Positions 1-8,397 of a stretch of 44,417 nucleotides of DNA are shown piece by piece. Both the position numbers and the translations under genes were made by a program. Every line of letters starts with the position of its first letter. The stretch's first letter is position 1. The DNA lies in the NCBI GenBank assembly GCA_002163245.1, contig MAAL01000076.1, positions 1-44,417 of the forward strand, read 5' to 3'. Source of the stretch: Gammaproteobacteria bacterium 42_54_T18. Its GTDB lineage: Bacteria > Pseudomonadota > Gammaproteobacteria > Pseudomonadales > Ketobacteraceae. The notes beneath the pieces are model-generated. The model was not told the DNA's origin. It saw only the letters and a program-made list of their open reading frames with translations, and did no database searches.

Positions 1-160
1 GTAACTGATTCGCGTGCAGACAGCAACGAAACGAATACGTTCCAATTTTGTGGGCGCGATTCTATCAATAAATGGGTGGGGATTACCAATACAAACGTAT
101 GACACTGGCGCCCAGTTACAAATTTGATACACTCCTCAATCCAGAGCATACAAAACAAAC
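1..160. other. Window edge downstream of xerD, no gene assigned
   Basis: No convincing gene can be assigned here. On the plus strand one frame is open from base 1 to a TGA at 100-102 and could be the tail of a gene beginning outside the window, but the roughly 33 residues match nothing I recognise. On the minus strand a TTG at 68-66 opens a frame that runs off the edge without a clear ribosome site. In Pseudomonas the gene after xerD on the same strand is dsbC; neither frame resembles it. Confidence 0.3.
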
Positions 161-1078
161 TCACCCTCTCGGGTGATGCATCGCATGAATTTCTTTTAAT
201 CGATGCTGTGCCACATAGGTATAAATTTGCGTTGTCGACAAATCACTGTGCCCTAACAACAATTGCACTACCCGCAAATCAGCACCATGGTTTAACAGGT
301 GCGTTGCAAACGCATGACGTAGTGTATGAGGGGATACGGAAACCTGAATACCGGCTTCCACTACATAACGCTTAATACGATACCAGAAGGTTTGCCGCGC
401 CATCACATTACCCCGAGTACTTGGAAACAATATTTGTGAACTCGGGTTGGGCAGCAATTCAGACCTTGCCTCCTTGCTATATCGCTCTATCCAATTTAGC
501 GCCTCCTCACCCATTGGCACCAGACGTTCTTTGTTACCTTTACCGATAAGACGCACCACACCTTGGCGCATATTCACTTGATGCGTTTCCAGGGTCACCA
601 GCTCCGTCACACGAAGACCGCAGGCATACAACAATTCAAGCATCGCGCGATCACGCATTCCTATTGGCAAACCGATATCAGGCGCCTCAAGCAGGGCTTC
701 AACATCTTGTTCAGTAAGAACTTTGGGTAAGGTTCTGCCTAGCTTAGGGAGCTCGACATTAGACATTGGATCATCTGTTAACAGCTCAAGTCTAACTTGA
801 TACTGATAAAAACCTCGTAATGCAGAAATTGCACGAGCGGTAGAACGTCGGTCAAATTTATCACCTCGAGCATCGAGATAAGCTAACACCGTATCTTCAT
901 CCACATCCATCAAACCCGCCACAGCAGACTTGGAAAAAAGCCAACGAGCAAAAAACAACAAATCCCGCCGGTATGCCGCTAAAGAATTTTGACTTAACCC
1001 CTTCTCCATCCAACAGGCATCAAGGTACTGATCTATAAGCGTGAAGTCTTGCCCTGTAACATCACTTTTATCTGCCAT
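161..1078 (-). CDS. xerD: Tyrosine recombinase XerD
   Basis: Site-specific tyrosine recombinase that with XerC resolves chromosome dimers at dif under FtsK control. The 305-residue product has the usual XerD length: an N-terminal SAM-like core-binding domain (about 12-100) and a C-terminal catalytic domain. The full catalytic set is visible: Arg156 in ACGLRVTEL, Lys180 in GKGNKERLVPM, His251 and Arg254 in HTLRHAFATH, His277 in LLGHSDLS and the nucleophile Tyr286 in TTQIYTYV. The C-terminus (HAMHHPRG) is typical of XerD rather than XerC. I start at the ATG at 1078; a TTG directly before it would add one residue, and a GAGGG lies just upstream. It sits downstream of the rplS operon, separated by a strong terminator, so it probably has its own promoter. 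Confidence 0.96.
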   Translation of the reverse strand: MADKSDVTGQDFTLIDQYLDACWMEKGLSQNSLAAYRRDLLFFARWLFSKSAVAGLMDVDEDTVLAYLDARGDKFDRRSTARAISALRGFYQYQVRLELLTDDPMSNVELPKLGRTLPKVLTEQDVEALLEAPDIGLPIGMRDRAMLELLYACGLRVTELVTLETHQVNMRQGVVRLIGKGNKERLVPMGEEALNWIERYSKEARSELLPNPSSQILFPSTRGNVMARQTFWYRIKRYVVEAGIQVSVSPHTLRHAFATHLLNHGADLRVVQLLLGHSDLSTTQIYTYVAQHRLKEIHAMHHPRG

Positions 1079-1115
1079 CAATATCCCTCAATCAATACTA
1101 ACCGCCAAAAACAAA

Positions 1116-1146
1116 AAAAGCGGCCGTGCTATGCAGGGCCGCTTTT
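1116..1146 (-). terminator. Rho-independent terminator of the rpsP-rplS operon
   Basis: A perfect 10-bp stem (arms 1116-1125 and 1137-1146, core GCGGCC/GGCCGC) with an 11-base loop. On the minus strand the stem runs into seven T, one G and five T, so it ends transcription coming from rplS. On the plus strand only four T follow. Confidence 0.9.
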
Positions 1147-1190
1147 CTTAGATTATCGTTTTGATCTCAATTATGACATCAAAAATAACC

Positions 1191-1556
1191 TTATGACTTT
1201 CTTACCAACTTCTCTTTAATACGAGCAGCCTTACCAGTACGGCCACGCAAGTAGTAAAGCTTGGCACGACGAACAGCACCTTTACGCTTCACTTCAATAG
1301 AGTCAATTGACTTACTGTGAACTTGGAAAACACGCTCAACACCAACACCGTTAGAGATCTTACGTACAGTTACAGCAGAGTTCACGCCACGGTTACGCTT
1401 AGCAATAACAACACCTTCATATGCTTGAAGACGTGTACGCGTACCTTCTTGTACTTTAACTTGAACAATGATTGTGTCGCCTGGAGCAAATGCCGGAATA
1501 TCTGATCTTAGTTGTTCCGCTTCAATTGCTTGAATAATACTATTTTTACCGCTCAT
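1191..1556 (-). CDS. rplS: 50S ribosomal protein L19
   Basis: Large-subunit ribosomal protein L19, which sits at the 30S-50S interface. The 121-residue product shows the L19 signatures: the N-terminal helix ending in [18 protein letters not shown], the [18 protein letters not shown] core, and [20 protein letters not shown] near the C-terminus. The ATG at 1556 has AGGAG eight bases upstream. It is the last gene of the rpsP-rimM-trmD-rplS operon, 82 bp after trmD, and is followed by a strong terminator. Confidence 0.98.
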   Translation of the reverse strand: MSGKNSIIQAIEAEQLRSDIPAFAPGDTIIVQVKVQEGTRTRLQAYEGVVIAKRNRGVNSAVTVRKISNGVGVERVFQVHSKSIDSIEVKRKGAVRRAKLYYLRGRTGKAARIKEKLVRKS

Positions 1557-1638
1557 GGTTAGCTCCTAGACTTACCTGATTGTATTCAATATCTCTTGCC
1601 AGAGTTGCGCTTTGCTGTTGCCAGACAATATGAGCAAG

Positions 1639-2385
1639 TTAACAAGGTCTCTTTTCCGTTTTGTAGGCATCTAATAATGCCTGCTGCTGCTTGTCCAATG
1701 TTTTGGACTCCAGCAAATCTGGACGTCGTTCCCAGGTTCGACCCAGTGATTGTTTAAGCCGCCACTCTTTAATGGCCTTATGATTACCGCTTAACAACAC
1801 ACGTGGTACCTCACTACCCGAGAAGTTTTCTGGTCTCGTATAATGAGGGCAATCTAATAACCCATCAGTGAAAGAATCTTCTTCCGCTGAATCCCGATGT
1901 CCTAGAACACCGGGCAATAATCGTGTAATAGCATCAATCATGATCATGGCAGGTAACTCACCACCACTGAGAACATAATCCCCAACCGACCATTCTTCAT
2001 CTACCACTGCATCAATGATACGTTCATCAATGCCTTCATATCGTCCTGCTATCAGGACAACAGCCTCTTCATTCGAAAAACGCTGAGCAGCCTCTTGATT
2101 AAAGGGCTTACCCTGAGGTGATAAATACACCACTTTTACATCGTTTTTGTCTAGCTGTGCTTTTGCATGCTCGACAGCCTCTATCAGGGGGCCGGGTATC
2201 ATCAACATACCAGGGCCACCACCATAAGGCCGATCATCTACGGTTCGATGATTGTCATGAGTAAAGTCTCTAGGGTTTGTGCAGTTTAATTGCATCAACC
2301 CGGACTTTACAGCTCTACTGGTAACACCACTTTCAGTGATAGCAGCGAACATTTCTGGAAATAACGTGACAACTCCAAACTTCAT
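1639..2385 (-). CDS. trmD: tRNA (guanine-37-N1)-methyltransferase TrmD
   Basis: Methylates N1 of G37 next to the anticodon using S-adenosylmethionine, which prevents +1 frameshifting. The 248-residue product carries the SPOUT trefoil-knot motifs: FPEMF near the N-terminus, [11 protein letters not shown], the SAM-site segment [15 protein letters not shown] and [15 protein letters not shown], followed by the C-terminal [11 protein letters not shown] region. Length is normal for the family. The ATG at 2385 has only a weak GGGGCTC ribosome site and lies 24 bp after rimM, in line with expression from the operon. Confidence 0.97.
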   Translation of the reverse strand: MKFGVVTLFPEMFAAITESGVTSRAVKSGLMQLNCTNPRDFTHDNHRTVDDRPYGGGPGMLMIPGPLIEAVEHAKAQLDKNDVKVVYLSPQGKPFNQEAAQRFSNEEAVVLIAGRYEGIDERIIDAVVDEEWSVGDYVLSGGELPAMIMIDAITRLLPGVLGHRDSAEEDSFTDGLLDCPHYTRPENFSGSEVPRVLLSGNHKAIKEWRLKQSLGRTWERRPDLLESKTLDKQQQALLDAYKTEKRPC

Positions 2386-2409
2386 AATAGAGCCCCAAAT
2401 ATAATTTGG

Positions 2410-2937
2410 TTAAAAGTCCGCATCCCAGTCAACGATGATTTCTCCTGCCTGTAGGTCAACGTTTTTTACAACATCACCAAGAAGGTAAGGAATCAATCGC
2501 TCTTGATCGTCGATGCTGTGCTCAGTTGCCTTAACAACCAACACATCATTGGATCCAGTCTCTAAAAGATGATCAACAACGCCAAATATTTGGCCTTGAT
2601 CACTTTTGACCGCCAAGCCCATTAGATCAGACCAATAAAAGTCATCTCCCTTAAGCTCAGGTAGCTGTGACTTTAATATCCCGAGTTCACATCCGCTATA
2701 AAACGGTGTTTGATCACGATTGTCACAACCTTTTACTTTGGCAATTAAGCTTTTGGCATGACGCTGGATTTTTTCGATCTCCAACGTTTGCCACTTCCCT
2801 TGCTTCTTAAAAAGCAGGGGCTGGTAGCCTATAATGTTATCAATCGGGTCAGTATAGGAATGAAGTTTTACCCAACCTTTAATACCGTAAGCCGAAGTAA
2901 ACTTTCCAACCACTAACCAATCAGACACATCAACCAC
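2410..2937 (-). CDS. rimM: Ribosome maturation factor RimM
   Basis: Factor for maturation of the 30S head that binds S19. The 175-residue product has the N-terminal RimM domain (VVGKFTSAYGIKGWVKLHSYTD) and a C-terminal PRC-barrel domain (FYWSDLMGLAVKSDQGQIFG ... RLIPYLLGDVVKNVDLQAGEIIVDWDADF). No ATG fits the N-terminus. The GTG at 2937 gives MVDVSDWLVVGK; a second GTG three codons later is equally possible, and neither has a strong ribosome site, so the exact start is uncertain. It lies between rpsP (29 bp gap) and trmD (24 bp gap). Confidence 0.95.
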   Translation of the reverse strand: MVDVSDWLVVGKFTSAYGIKGWVKLHSYTDPIDNIIGYQPLLFKKQGKWQTLEIEKIQRHAKSLIAKVKGCDNRDQTPFYSGCELGILKSQLPELKGDDFYWSDLMGLAVKSDQGQIFGVVDHLLETGSNDVLVVKATEHSIDDQERLIPYLLGDVVKNVDLQAGEIIVDWDADF

Positions 2938-2966
2938 CTAACAGACACTTTCGCGCCCTAACTTAA

Positions 2967-3218
2967 TTAAGCAGCAGCTTTTGCAGCTTGCTTCAGCAAA
3001 CTTTTAACACGGTCGCTAGGCTGTGCGCCTTTGCTAATCCAGTGCTGAATGCGTTCTTGCTCAAGCTTTAATGCATCTTCAGTACCACGAGCAACAGGGT
3101 TGAAGTAACCCAAACGCTCGATATAACGGCCGTCACGTGCACAACGAGAGTCTGCAACAACAACATGGTAGAAAGGGCGCTTCTTAGAGCCACCACGTGC
3201 AAGGCGAATTGTTACCAT
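2967..3218 (-). CDS. rpsP: 30S ribosomal protein S16
   Basis: Small-subunit protein S16, needed for 30S assembly. The 83-residue product begins [20 protein letters not shown] and contains [13 protein letters not shown], the S16 signature, with [16 protein letters not shown] near the end. ATG at 3218 with AAAGG about ten bases upstream. First gene of the rpsP-rimM-trmD-rplS operon; its leader is the 265-bp gap to ffh, which contains a 12-bp inverted repeat. Confidence 0.98.
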   Translation of the reverse strand: MVTIRLARGGSKKRPFYHVVVADSRCARDGRYIERLGYFNPVARGTEDALKLEQERIQHWISKGAQPSDRVKSLLKQAAKAAA

Positions 3219-3310
3219 ATCAAAATAACCTTTTAACTATTAATAAGTTAAACAACAAGTATACGCTTGATGCTTTAGTGCAGCATTTGCCACCCAAAGC
3301 ATTAAGCGCA

Positions 3311-3361
3311 AAGCAGGCCAACAAAAACCACCGTACTATGGCGACTTTGGTTGGCCTGCTT
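3311..3361. repeat. 12-bp inverted repeat in the ffh-rpsP gap
   Basis: Arms AAGCAGGCCAAC (3311-3322) and its exact complement (3350-3361) enclose 27 bases, with three more possible pairs inside. Neither strand has a U-tract after it. It lies about 90 bp upstream of rpsP and 120 bp after ffh on the minus strand, so it may be an ffh transcript end or part of the rpsP leader. Short open frames on both strands across this gap match nothing I know and I do not call them genes. Confidence 0.6.
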
Positions 3362-3483
3362 CTAGAATTTCTTTCTCGTATCATGAACTCATTGAATGAG
3401 ACCATCCGAGAAGGCGCTGAATTGTACGAGAAAACCGTCGCTAATTAAAGTCTTTTGCCAATTTATTTACTGTAGCAGAAGAA

Positions 3484-4878
3484 TTACATCTTAAAGGGAG
3501 GCATTCCACCACCACCACCCGGCATACCACCCCCCCCCATCATCCCCTGCATACCTCGCATCATGCCTTTCATGCCACCTTTTTTAGTGAGCTTTTTCAT
3601 CATTTTCTGCATTTGCTTATGCTGCTTCAACAGGCGATTTACATCTTGTATCTTTGTGCCTGAACCTGTGGCAATACGCTTTTTACGCGACCCGTTAATC
3701 ACATCAGGAAACGCTCGCTCCTTCGGTGTCATAGATTGAATAATCGCCTCCATTTGCTTAAGCGCACCATCGTTAACCTGACTTTGAGCCGCTTCAACCA
3801 TTCCCCCCATTCCAGGCAACTTATCTAACAAACCCGACATCCCACCCATATTCTGCATTTGGTGGAACTGATCAAGAAGGTCATTTAGATCAAAACCTTT
3901 ACCACGGGACAGTTTTTTCGCCAGCTTGTCGGCTTTTTTCTTATCTAACTTACGCTCAGCCTCCTCGACCAAGGTAAGTACATCACCCATACCCAGGATT
4001 CGAGACGCTATACGGTCAGGGTGAAATGGCTCTAACGCATCTGTTTTCTCACCAACACCAATAAATTTAATCGGCTTGCCGGTAATACTTCGTACCGATA
4101 GCGCTGCACCACCTCGAGCATCACCATCCGCTTTAGTCAGAACAACACCCGTTAACGGCAATGCCTCATTAAAAGCCTTCGCGGTATTAGCCGCATCCTG
4201 CCCTGTCATTGCGTCAACAACAAACAACGTTTCCACCGGGTTAATAGCCGAGTGTACGCGCTGAATCTCTGCCATCATCTCATCATCAATCGCTAATCGA
4301 CCGGCAGTATCGATGATAACAACATCTTTAAACTGCTTTTTCGCTTCTTCGACTGCTGCTTTTGCGATATCAACAGGGTCCTGGTCAGTTGAGCTAGGAA
4401 AGAAACTCGCTCCCACCTCCTTAGCCAAGGTCTCCAACTGTTTGATCGCCGCTGGACGGTAGACGTCGGCACTGGTTACTAAGACCGACTTCTTTTGACG
4501 CTCAGACAACCACTTAGAAAGTTTTGCGACGGTGGTGGTTTTACCCGCCCCTTGCAGGCCTGCCATCAATATAACCGCAGGAGGCTGTGCCGCCAGGTTC
4601 AGCTCGTCATTGGCGTCCCCCATAATATGGATAAGTTCATCATTAACCACTTTGACGAATGCTTGGCCCGGGTCCAGGCTTTTCATTACGTCTTGGCCTA
4701 ACGCCTTTTCCTTTATTTGAGAAACAAAGTCTTTAACAACAGGAAGAGCAACGTCTGCCTCAAGTAACGCCATACGAACTTCACGTAGCGTATCTTTAAT
4801 ATTCTCTTCAGTAAGACGCCCTTTACCGCTGATATTTCGCAACGAATCCGATAGGCGTTCCGTTAAATTCTCAAACAT
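3484..4878 (-). CDS. ffh: Signal recognition particle protein Ffh
   Basis: GTPase of the signal recognition particle; binds 4.5S RNA and signal peptides of membrane proteins and docks with FtsY. The 464-residue product has the N domain (1-90), the G domain with GLQGAGKTTTVAKL (G1, about 105-118), DTAGRL (G3) and TKADGDARGG (G4), and a methionine-rich M domain from about 300 with NMGGMSGLLDKLPGMGG and the RNA-binding GSGTKIQDVNRLLKQ. The C-terminus is a Gly/Met tail of repeated GGM units, common in proteobacteria. ATG at 4878 with a weak ribosome site. It is divergent from ypjD, as in Pseudomonas. Confidence 0.98.
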   Translation of the reverse strand: MFENLTERLSDSLRNISGKGRLTEENIKDTLREVRMALLEADVALPVVKDFVSQIKEKALGQDVMKSLDPGQAFVKVVNDELIHIMGDANDELNLAAQPPAVILMAGLQGAGKTTTVAKLSKWLSERQKKSVLVTSADVYRPAAIKQLETLAKEVGASFFPSSTDQDPVDIAKAAVEEAKKQFKDVVIIDTAGRLAIDDEMMAEIQRVHSAINPVETLFVVDAMTGQDAANTAKAFNEALPLTGVVLTKADGDARGGAALSVRSITGKPIKFIGVGEKTDALEPFHPDRIASRILGMGDVLTLVEEAERKLDKKKADKLAKKLSRGKGFDLNDLLDQFHQMQNMGGMSGLLDKLPGMGGMVEAAQSQVNDGALKQMEAIIQSMTPKERAFPDVINGSRKKRIATGSGTKIQDVNRLLKQHKQMQKMMKKLTKKGGMKGMMRGMQGMMGGGGMPGGGGGMPPFKM

Positions 4879-5099
4879 AGGTTTTATCCAATTTCCGCGA
4901 GTTTGCGTATTGCATAACGTCGCATAACAATGATTAAGTTAACAATGACCAGGCTCAGTCGATGGCCAAGTATAACCACAACCGATATGCTATTCCATGT
5001 TCAAATTTTACCTGTCGTGTGAGACACTTAGAAAAACCTAATAAAACTCACTTTTTGTCAGTGATTATAGCCCTGCGCTACTAGCGACCTGAGTATTTA

Positions 5100-5909
5100 A
5101 TGACCTTAGCAACAATAATCATCACCAGTACCGGTGCCCTCGCTGCCATTTGTTACTTTATTGCCACCTACCTACTGGTTACAGGCATCAAAAGTGGTCA
5201 ACTCAACCGAACTGCAACAAGAATTGCAGGTTTTGCCGGCGTATTCCTACACGGAATCAATGTTTATTTAACACTTTTTACCGAAAATGGACTGCAGTTT
5301 GGGATCGTAACAGCCACATCACTGGTTGCTTGGACCATTATTGCAATCGGTACCAGCAATGCATTATGGCGTGACGTAGAACCATTACTTGCTCCTGCTT
5401 ACCCACTGGCGGCAGTCTTTGTAATCACCAGCCTTTTATTTACCGACCAAACAGAACCGCTATCACATTTAAGCAATGGCATGGTAACCCACATACTGGT
5501 ATCAATTATTGCCTACAGCATTATCGCTTTAGCGTTATGCCAGGCTATATTTATCTGGATCCAAAACTATCAGCTAAAACACCGGCACATTCACGACATC
5601 TTACACTTACTCCCCCCCTTACAAACCATGGAGAGTTCGCTTTTTGATCTTATTTCAACAGGCTTAGCTCTACTCTCTGCTGCAATCATTACTGGCTTAA
5701 TATACGTAGACGATATTTTTGCTCAGCATTTAGCCCACAAAACGCTCTTTACCCTCGCCTCCTGGTGCGTTTTTGCTTTGCTTCTTACTGGGAAATATTT
5801 ATGGGGATGGCGAGGAATGTTTGCTGTAAAATGGACATTAACTGGATTTTCTCTACTTCTTCTTGGATTCTTTGGGAGCAAGGTTGTTATAGAGCTATTA
5901 ATAGCGTAA
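5100..5909 (+). CDS. ypjD: Inner-membrane protein YpjD (CcsA/CcmF-like cytochrome c assembly family)
   Basis: Polytopic inner-membrane protein of 269 residues with about eight hydrophobic segments, of the family related to the haem-handling proteins CcsA/ResC/CcmC. The C-terminal half carries the family pattern (HILVSIIAYSIIALALCQA, LPPLQTMESSLFDLISTGL, HKTLFTLASWCVFALLL, GWRGMFAVKWTLTGF), including the conserved His and Trp positions. YpjD itself has no settled function; a role in cytochrome c maturation is inferred from the family only. ATG at 5100. The position, divergent from ffh and followed by a CorB-like gene, is the gammaproteobacterial arrangement and strengthens the call. Confidence 0.85.
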   Translation: MTLATIIITSTGALAAICYFIATYLLVTGIKSGQLNRTATRIAGFAGVFLHGINVYLTLFTENGLQFGIVTATSLVAWTIIAIGTSNALWRDVEPLLAPAYPLAAVFVITSLLFTDQTEPLSHLSNGMVTHILVSIIAYSIIALALCQAIFIWIQNYQLKHRHIHDILHLLPPLQTMESSLFDLISTGLALLSAAIITGLIYVDDIFAQHLAHKTLFTLASWCVFALLLTGKYLWGWRGMFAVKWTLTGFSLLLLGFFGSKVVIELLIA

Positions 5910-6070
5910 ACAAGTCCCAACTATAATCTACATGCAGTACCCGGCCCCAAACAACAATAGCTGTAACATTTATAAGCTAAACTGTCGTTTAAGGCATTGC
6001 TACTTTTTGAAGCTTGTTTTTTTAAACAGCTTTCTTATAAAATCACAGTCAACTTTACAGGTTAGTTTTT

Positions 6071-7324
6071 TTGGACGACATCCCCATTTCAGTCTTGAGC
6101 GGAATATTATTTTTCCTGATAATCTGCTCAGCATTCTTCTCAAGCTCAGAAACGAGCATGATGTCACTCAATCGATATCGCTTACGGCACCAAGCCAAAG
6201 CCAATGACAAAAATGCTTTAAGGGTACAAAGGTTATTGGAGAAACCCGACAAACTTATTGGCGTCATATTAATTGGTAATAACTTTGTTAATATTCTCGC
6301 CTCATCTATTGCCACAGTCATTGCCATTCGCTTATGGGGAGACAGCGGCATTGCCCTTGCCACCGGGTTACTAACACTTGTTATTTTAGTCTTCGCAGAG
6401 GTAACACCTAAAACCTTAGCGGCCCTAAAGCCAGAACGCATTGCATTCCCTGCATCCCACCTTCTCAAACCACTATTGATACTGATATACCCTGCCGTAT
6501 GGTTAGTTAATATTATAAGTAACGGGCTATTAAGGGTTATTGGCGTAAGTACAAACGACGTTAGCCCAGACCACTTAAGTCGAGAAGAACTAAGGTCTGT
6601 AGTAAATGAAGCAGGAGCACTAATACCAGGGCGTCACAAAGGTATGCTCATCGGTATTTTAGATCTCGAAGAAGTTACTGTAGATGACATTATGATTCCC
6701 AAACACGAGGTAATTGGCATTGACCTCGACGATGATATAAATGACATTATAAAACTACTCTGCACGTCACAACATACTCGCCTGCCCGTTTTTAAAACTG
6801 ACCTTAATAACCCTGTCGGCATATTACATCTACGAAAAGTGTCGCGACTGTTACTTGAAGCAGAGCTCAACAAAGCCGCCATTATGCAGCAGGCAGTTGA
6901 GCCTTATTTTATCCCAGAAGGCACCCCTCTTCACACTCAACTTGTTAACTTTCAAAATGCCAAGCGCCGCCTTGGTTTTGTTGTAGACGAATATGGAGAC
7001 GTTCAAGGAATCGCCACTATCGAAGATATTTTGGAAGAGATAGTAGGTGAATTCACAACGGACATGTCCGCGACCAACAAAGACATCCTATTACAAGAGG
7101 ACGGATCCTATTTCGTCGATGGCGCTGCAACCATTAGAGAAATTAACAAAGCGCTAAATTGGCAATTACCTATCAATGGTCCAAAAACCTTAAGTGGCGT
7201 AATAACAGAACATCTAGAATCAATACCAGAAACCAATGTCTGTATTAAAATTGGTAACTATCGCATAGAAACAAAAAAAATCACCGATAACGTCATAAAA
7301 ACAGCGCGTATAAGCCCTAAATAA
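6071..7324 (+). CDS. corB: CorB-like HlyC/CorC family protein (DUF21, CBS pair, transporter-associated domain)
   Basis: Membrane protein of the CorB/CNNM magnesium-efflux family, 417 residues. Residues 1-190 form a DUF21 (CNNM) transmembrane domain beginning with FFSSSETSMMSLNRYRLRHQA, the typical small-residue helix plus SETSMMSLNRYRL. A CBS pair follows (about 205-325: VDDIMIPKHEVIGIDLDDD and RRLGFVVDEYGDVQGIATIEDILEEIVGEF), then a CorC_HlyC domain (about 340-415). The start is TTG at 6071; it aligns exactly with the N-terminus of E. coli YfjD, and no better ATG exists upstream in frame. It probably shares a transcript with ypjD, 161 bp upstream. Transport of Mg2+ or Co2+ is inferred from the family. 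Confidence 0.88.
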   Translation: MDDIPISVLSGILFFLIICSAFFSSSETSMMSLNRYRLRHQAKANDKNALRVQRLLEKPDKLIGVILIGNNFVNILASSIATVIAIRLWGDSGIALATGLLTLVILVFAEVTPKTLAALKPERIAFPASHLLKPLLILIYPAVWLVNIISNGLLRVIGVSTNDVSPDHLSREELRSVVNEAGALIPGRHKGMLIGILDLEEVTVDDIMIPKHEVIGIDLDDDINDIIKLLCTSQHTRLPVFKTDLNNPVGILHLRKVSRLLLEAELNKAAIMQQAVEPYFIPEGTPLHTQLVNFQNAKRRLGFVVDEYGDVQGIATIEDILEEIVGEFTTDMSATNKDILLQEDGSYFVDGAATIREINKALNWQLPINGPKTLSGVITEHLESIPETNVCIKIGNYRIETKKITDNVIKTARISPK

Positions 7325-7333
7325 GTTAATCAA

Positions 7334-7357
7334 ATAGACTGCCTGTAGGCAGCCTAT
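7334..7357. terminator. Small hairpin between convergent corB and FHA genes
   Basis: CTGCC/GGCAG (7339-7343, 7348-7352) with a four-base loop, extended by ATAG/CTAT (7334-7337, 7354-7357) after one mismatch. It lies in the 49-bp gap between two convergent genes, where a bidirectional terminator is expected, but no T-run follows on either strand. Confidence 0.4.
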
Positions 7358-7373
7358 AACACATCAAACAACC

Positions 7374-8228
7374 TTAACTCCCAGCAACCACTAAATAACC
7401 AACCACAGCCACTATGGCCACCACAATAACACCTGTCGCAATCATCCCACCTTTGCCACTATTAGACCCGGCTGATGCAGCCGAAACGTTATCCTCTGCC
7501 TGCTGAGCTGGGGCAGGTGCCACTGGCTGAATTTTAGGTGGTGGCGCCTTAGGCATCGGAGCAACAGCTCTAAACATGGTCGCTTCTTCTTCATCGTCCA
7601 TAAAATTAGTTGCAGCCGCCACAGGCCCAGCAACTAGAAACACCTCTTTATCAAAACTAATCTTATCGCCAGGTTTGAGCTGATGCTCGTTCACTTTCTT
7701 ACCATTCACACAGGTTCCATTAGAGGAGCCCAAGTCCACGATGCGTAAACCTCCCCCTTTCAGGGACAACTCTGCATGGCGGCGAGACATATACTCACCT
7801 TCAATAATAATGTCACAATTGGAGGATCGACCAAACGTCATTGAGCCATGGATCATAATAGTTCGCCCCTGCATATCACCACCGATTGCAGTGAGCGACC
7901 AATCAGATTTTGCTTTGGCAGCCCCCTGCGTGGCTGGCCGAGTTTTTGGGTCGCTTATTTCAAGCTCAACACGACCAATACTAATAATATCGCCAGAACG
8001 AAGCTGAAAGTTATCGACTACTTTTTGCCCTTCAACGAAGGTGCCTTTGAAACTTCCCAAATCCTTAAGATAAAGCTGACCATCAACAAGTCGAACTTCT
8101 GCGTGTGCTTCCTCAACAGAATCATCGTCTATGACTAAGTGATTTCTTGTACCTGAACCAATGGTAAACACCGACTCAACCAACCAAACCCCTGGCTGTC
8201 TACGGTCTTTAAATTCCAGCTTGAGCAT
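7374..8228 (-). CDS. Double FHA-domain protein with C-terminal membrane anchor
   Basis: Phosphothreonine-binding adaptor of 284 residues. FHA1 (about 8-85) reads FTIGSGTRNHLVIDDDSVEEAHAEV with DLGSFKGTFVEG; FHA2 (about 105-190) is more canonical, with TFGRSSNCDIIIEGEYMSRR followed by HAELSLKGGG and DLGSSNGTCVNGKKV. In FHA1 the usual phosphate-contacting Ser after the variable loop is replaced by Glu (VEEAH), so FHA1 may not bind phosphopeptide in the standard way. A Pro/Ala-rich linker leads to a single C-terminal transmembrane helix (GMIATGVIVVAIVAVVGYLV), suggesting a tail anchor with the FHA domains in the cytoplasm. I prefer ATG at 8228, with GGAAACGG upstream; a GTG at 8240 would add four residues. 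No kinase, phosphatase or type VI secretion gene is adjacent, so the partner is unknown. Confidence 0.85.
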   Translation of the reverse strand: MLKLEFKDRRQPGVWLVESVFTIGSGTRNHLVIDDDSVEEAHAEVRLVDGQLYLKDLGSFKGTFVEGQKVVDNFQLRSGDIISIGRVELEISDPKTRPATQGAAKAKSDWSLTAIGGDMQGRTIMIHGSMTFGRSSNCDIIIEGEYMSRRHAELSLKGGGLRIVDLGSSNGTCVNGKKVNEHQLKPGDKISFDKEVFLVAGPVAAATNFMDDEEEATMFRAVAPMPKAPPPKIQPVAPAPAQQAEDNVSAASAGSNSGKGGMIATGVIVVAIVAVVGYLVVAGS

Positions 8229-8397
8229 ATCCGTTTCCACTCATCGATATTATTACTGTGTCAATTTACTACTGCCCACAATGACAGCCCCCCGAATTAT
8301 CTCATTATTATAGATAACATTTTTAGAATCTACCCTGAAGACAGTCGGATAAGGTTAAATATTCACACCCGACTGCCAAGAAACACTCAAAAAGGCA

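Noticed and set aside
3197-3448. An 83-residue plus-strand frame and a 61-residue minus-strand frame in the ffh-rpsP gap
   Set aside because: No recognisable motif and no good ribosome site; they run through the inverted repeat and overlap the rpsP start.
5932-6207. A 91-residue plus-strand frame before and inside corB
   Set aside because: It overlaps the corB coding region in another frame and reads like chance sequence.
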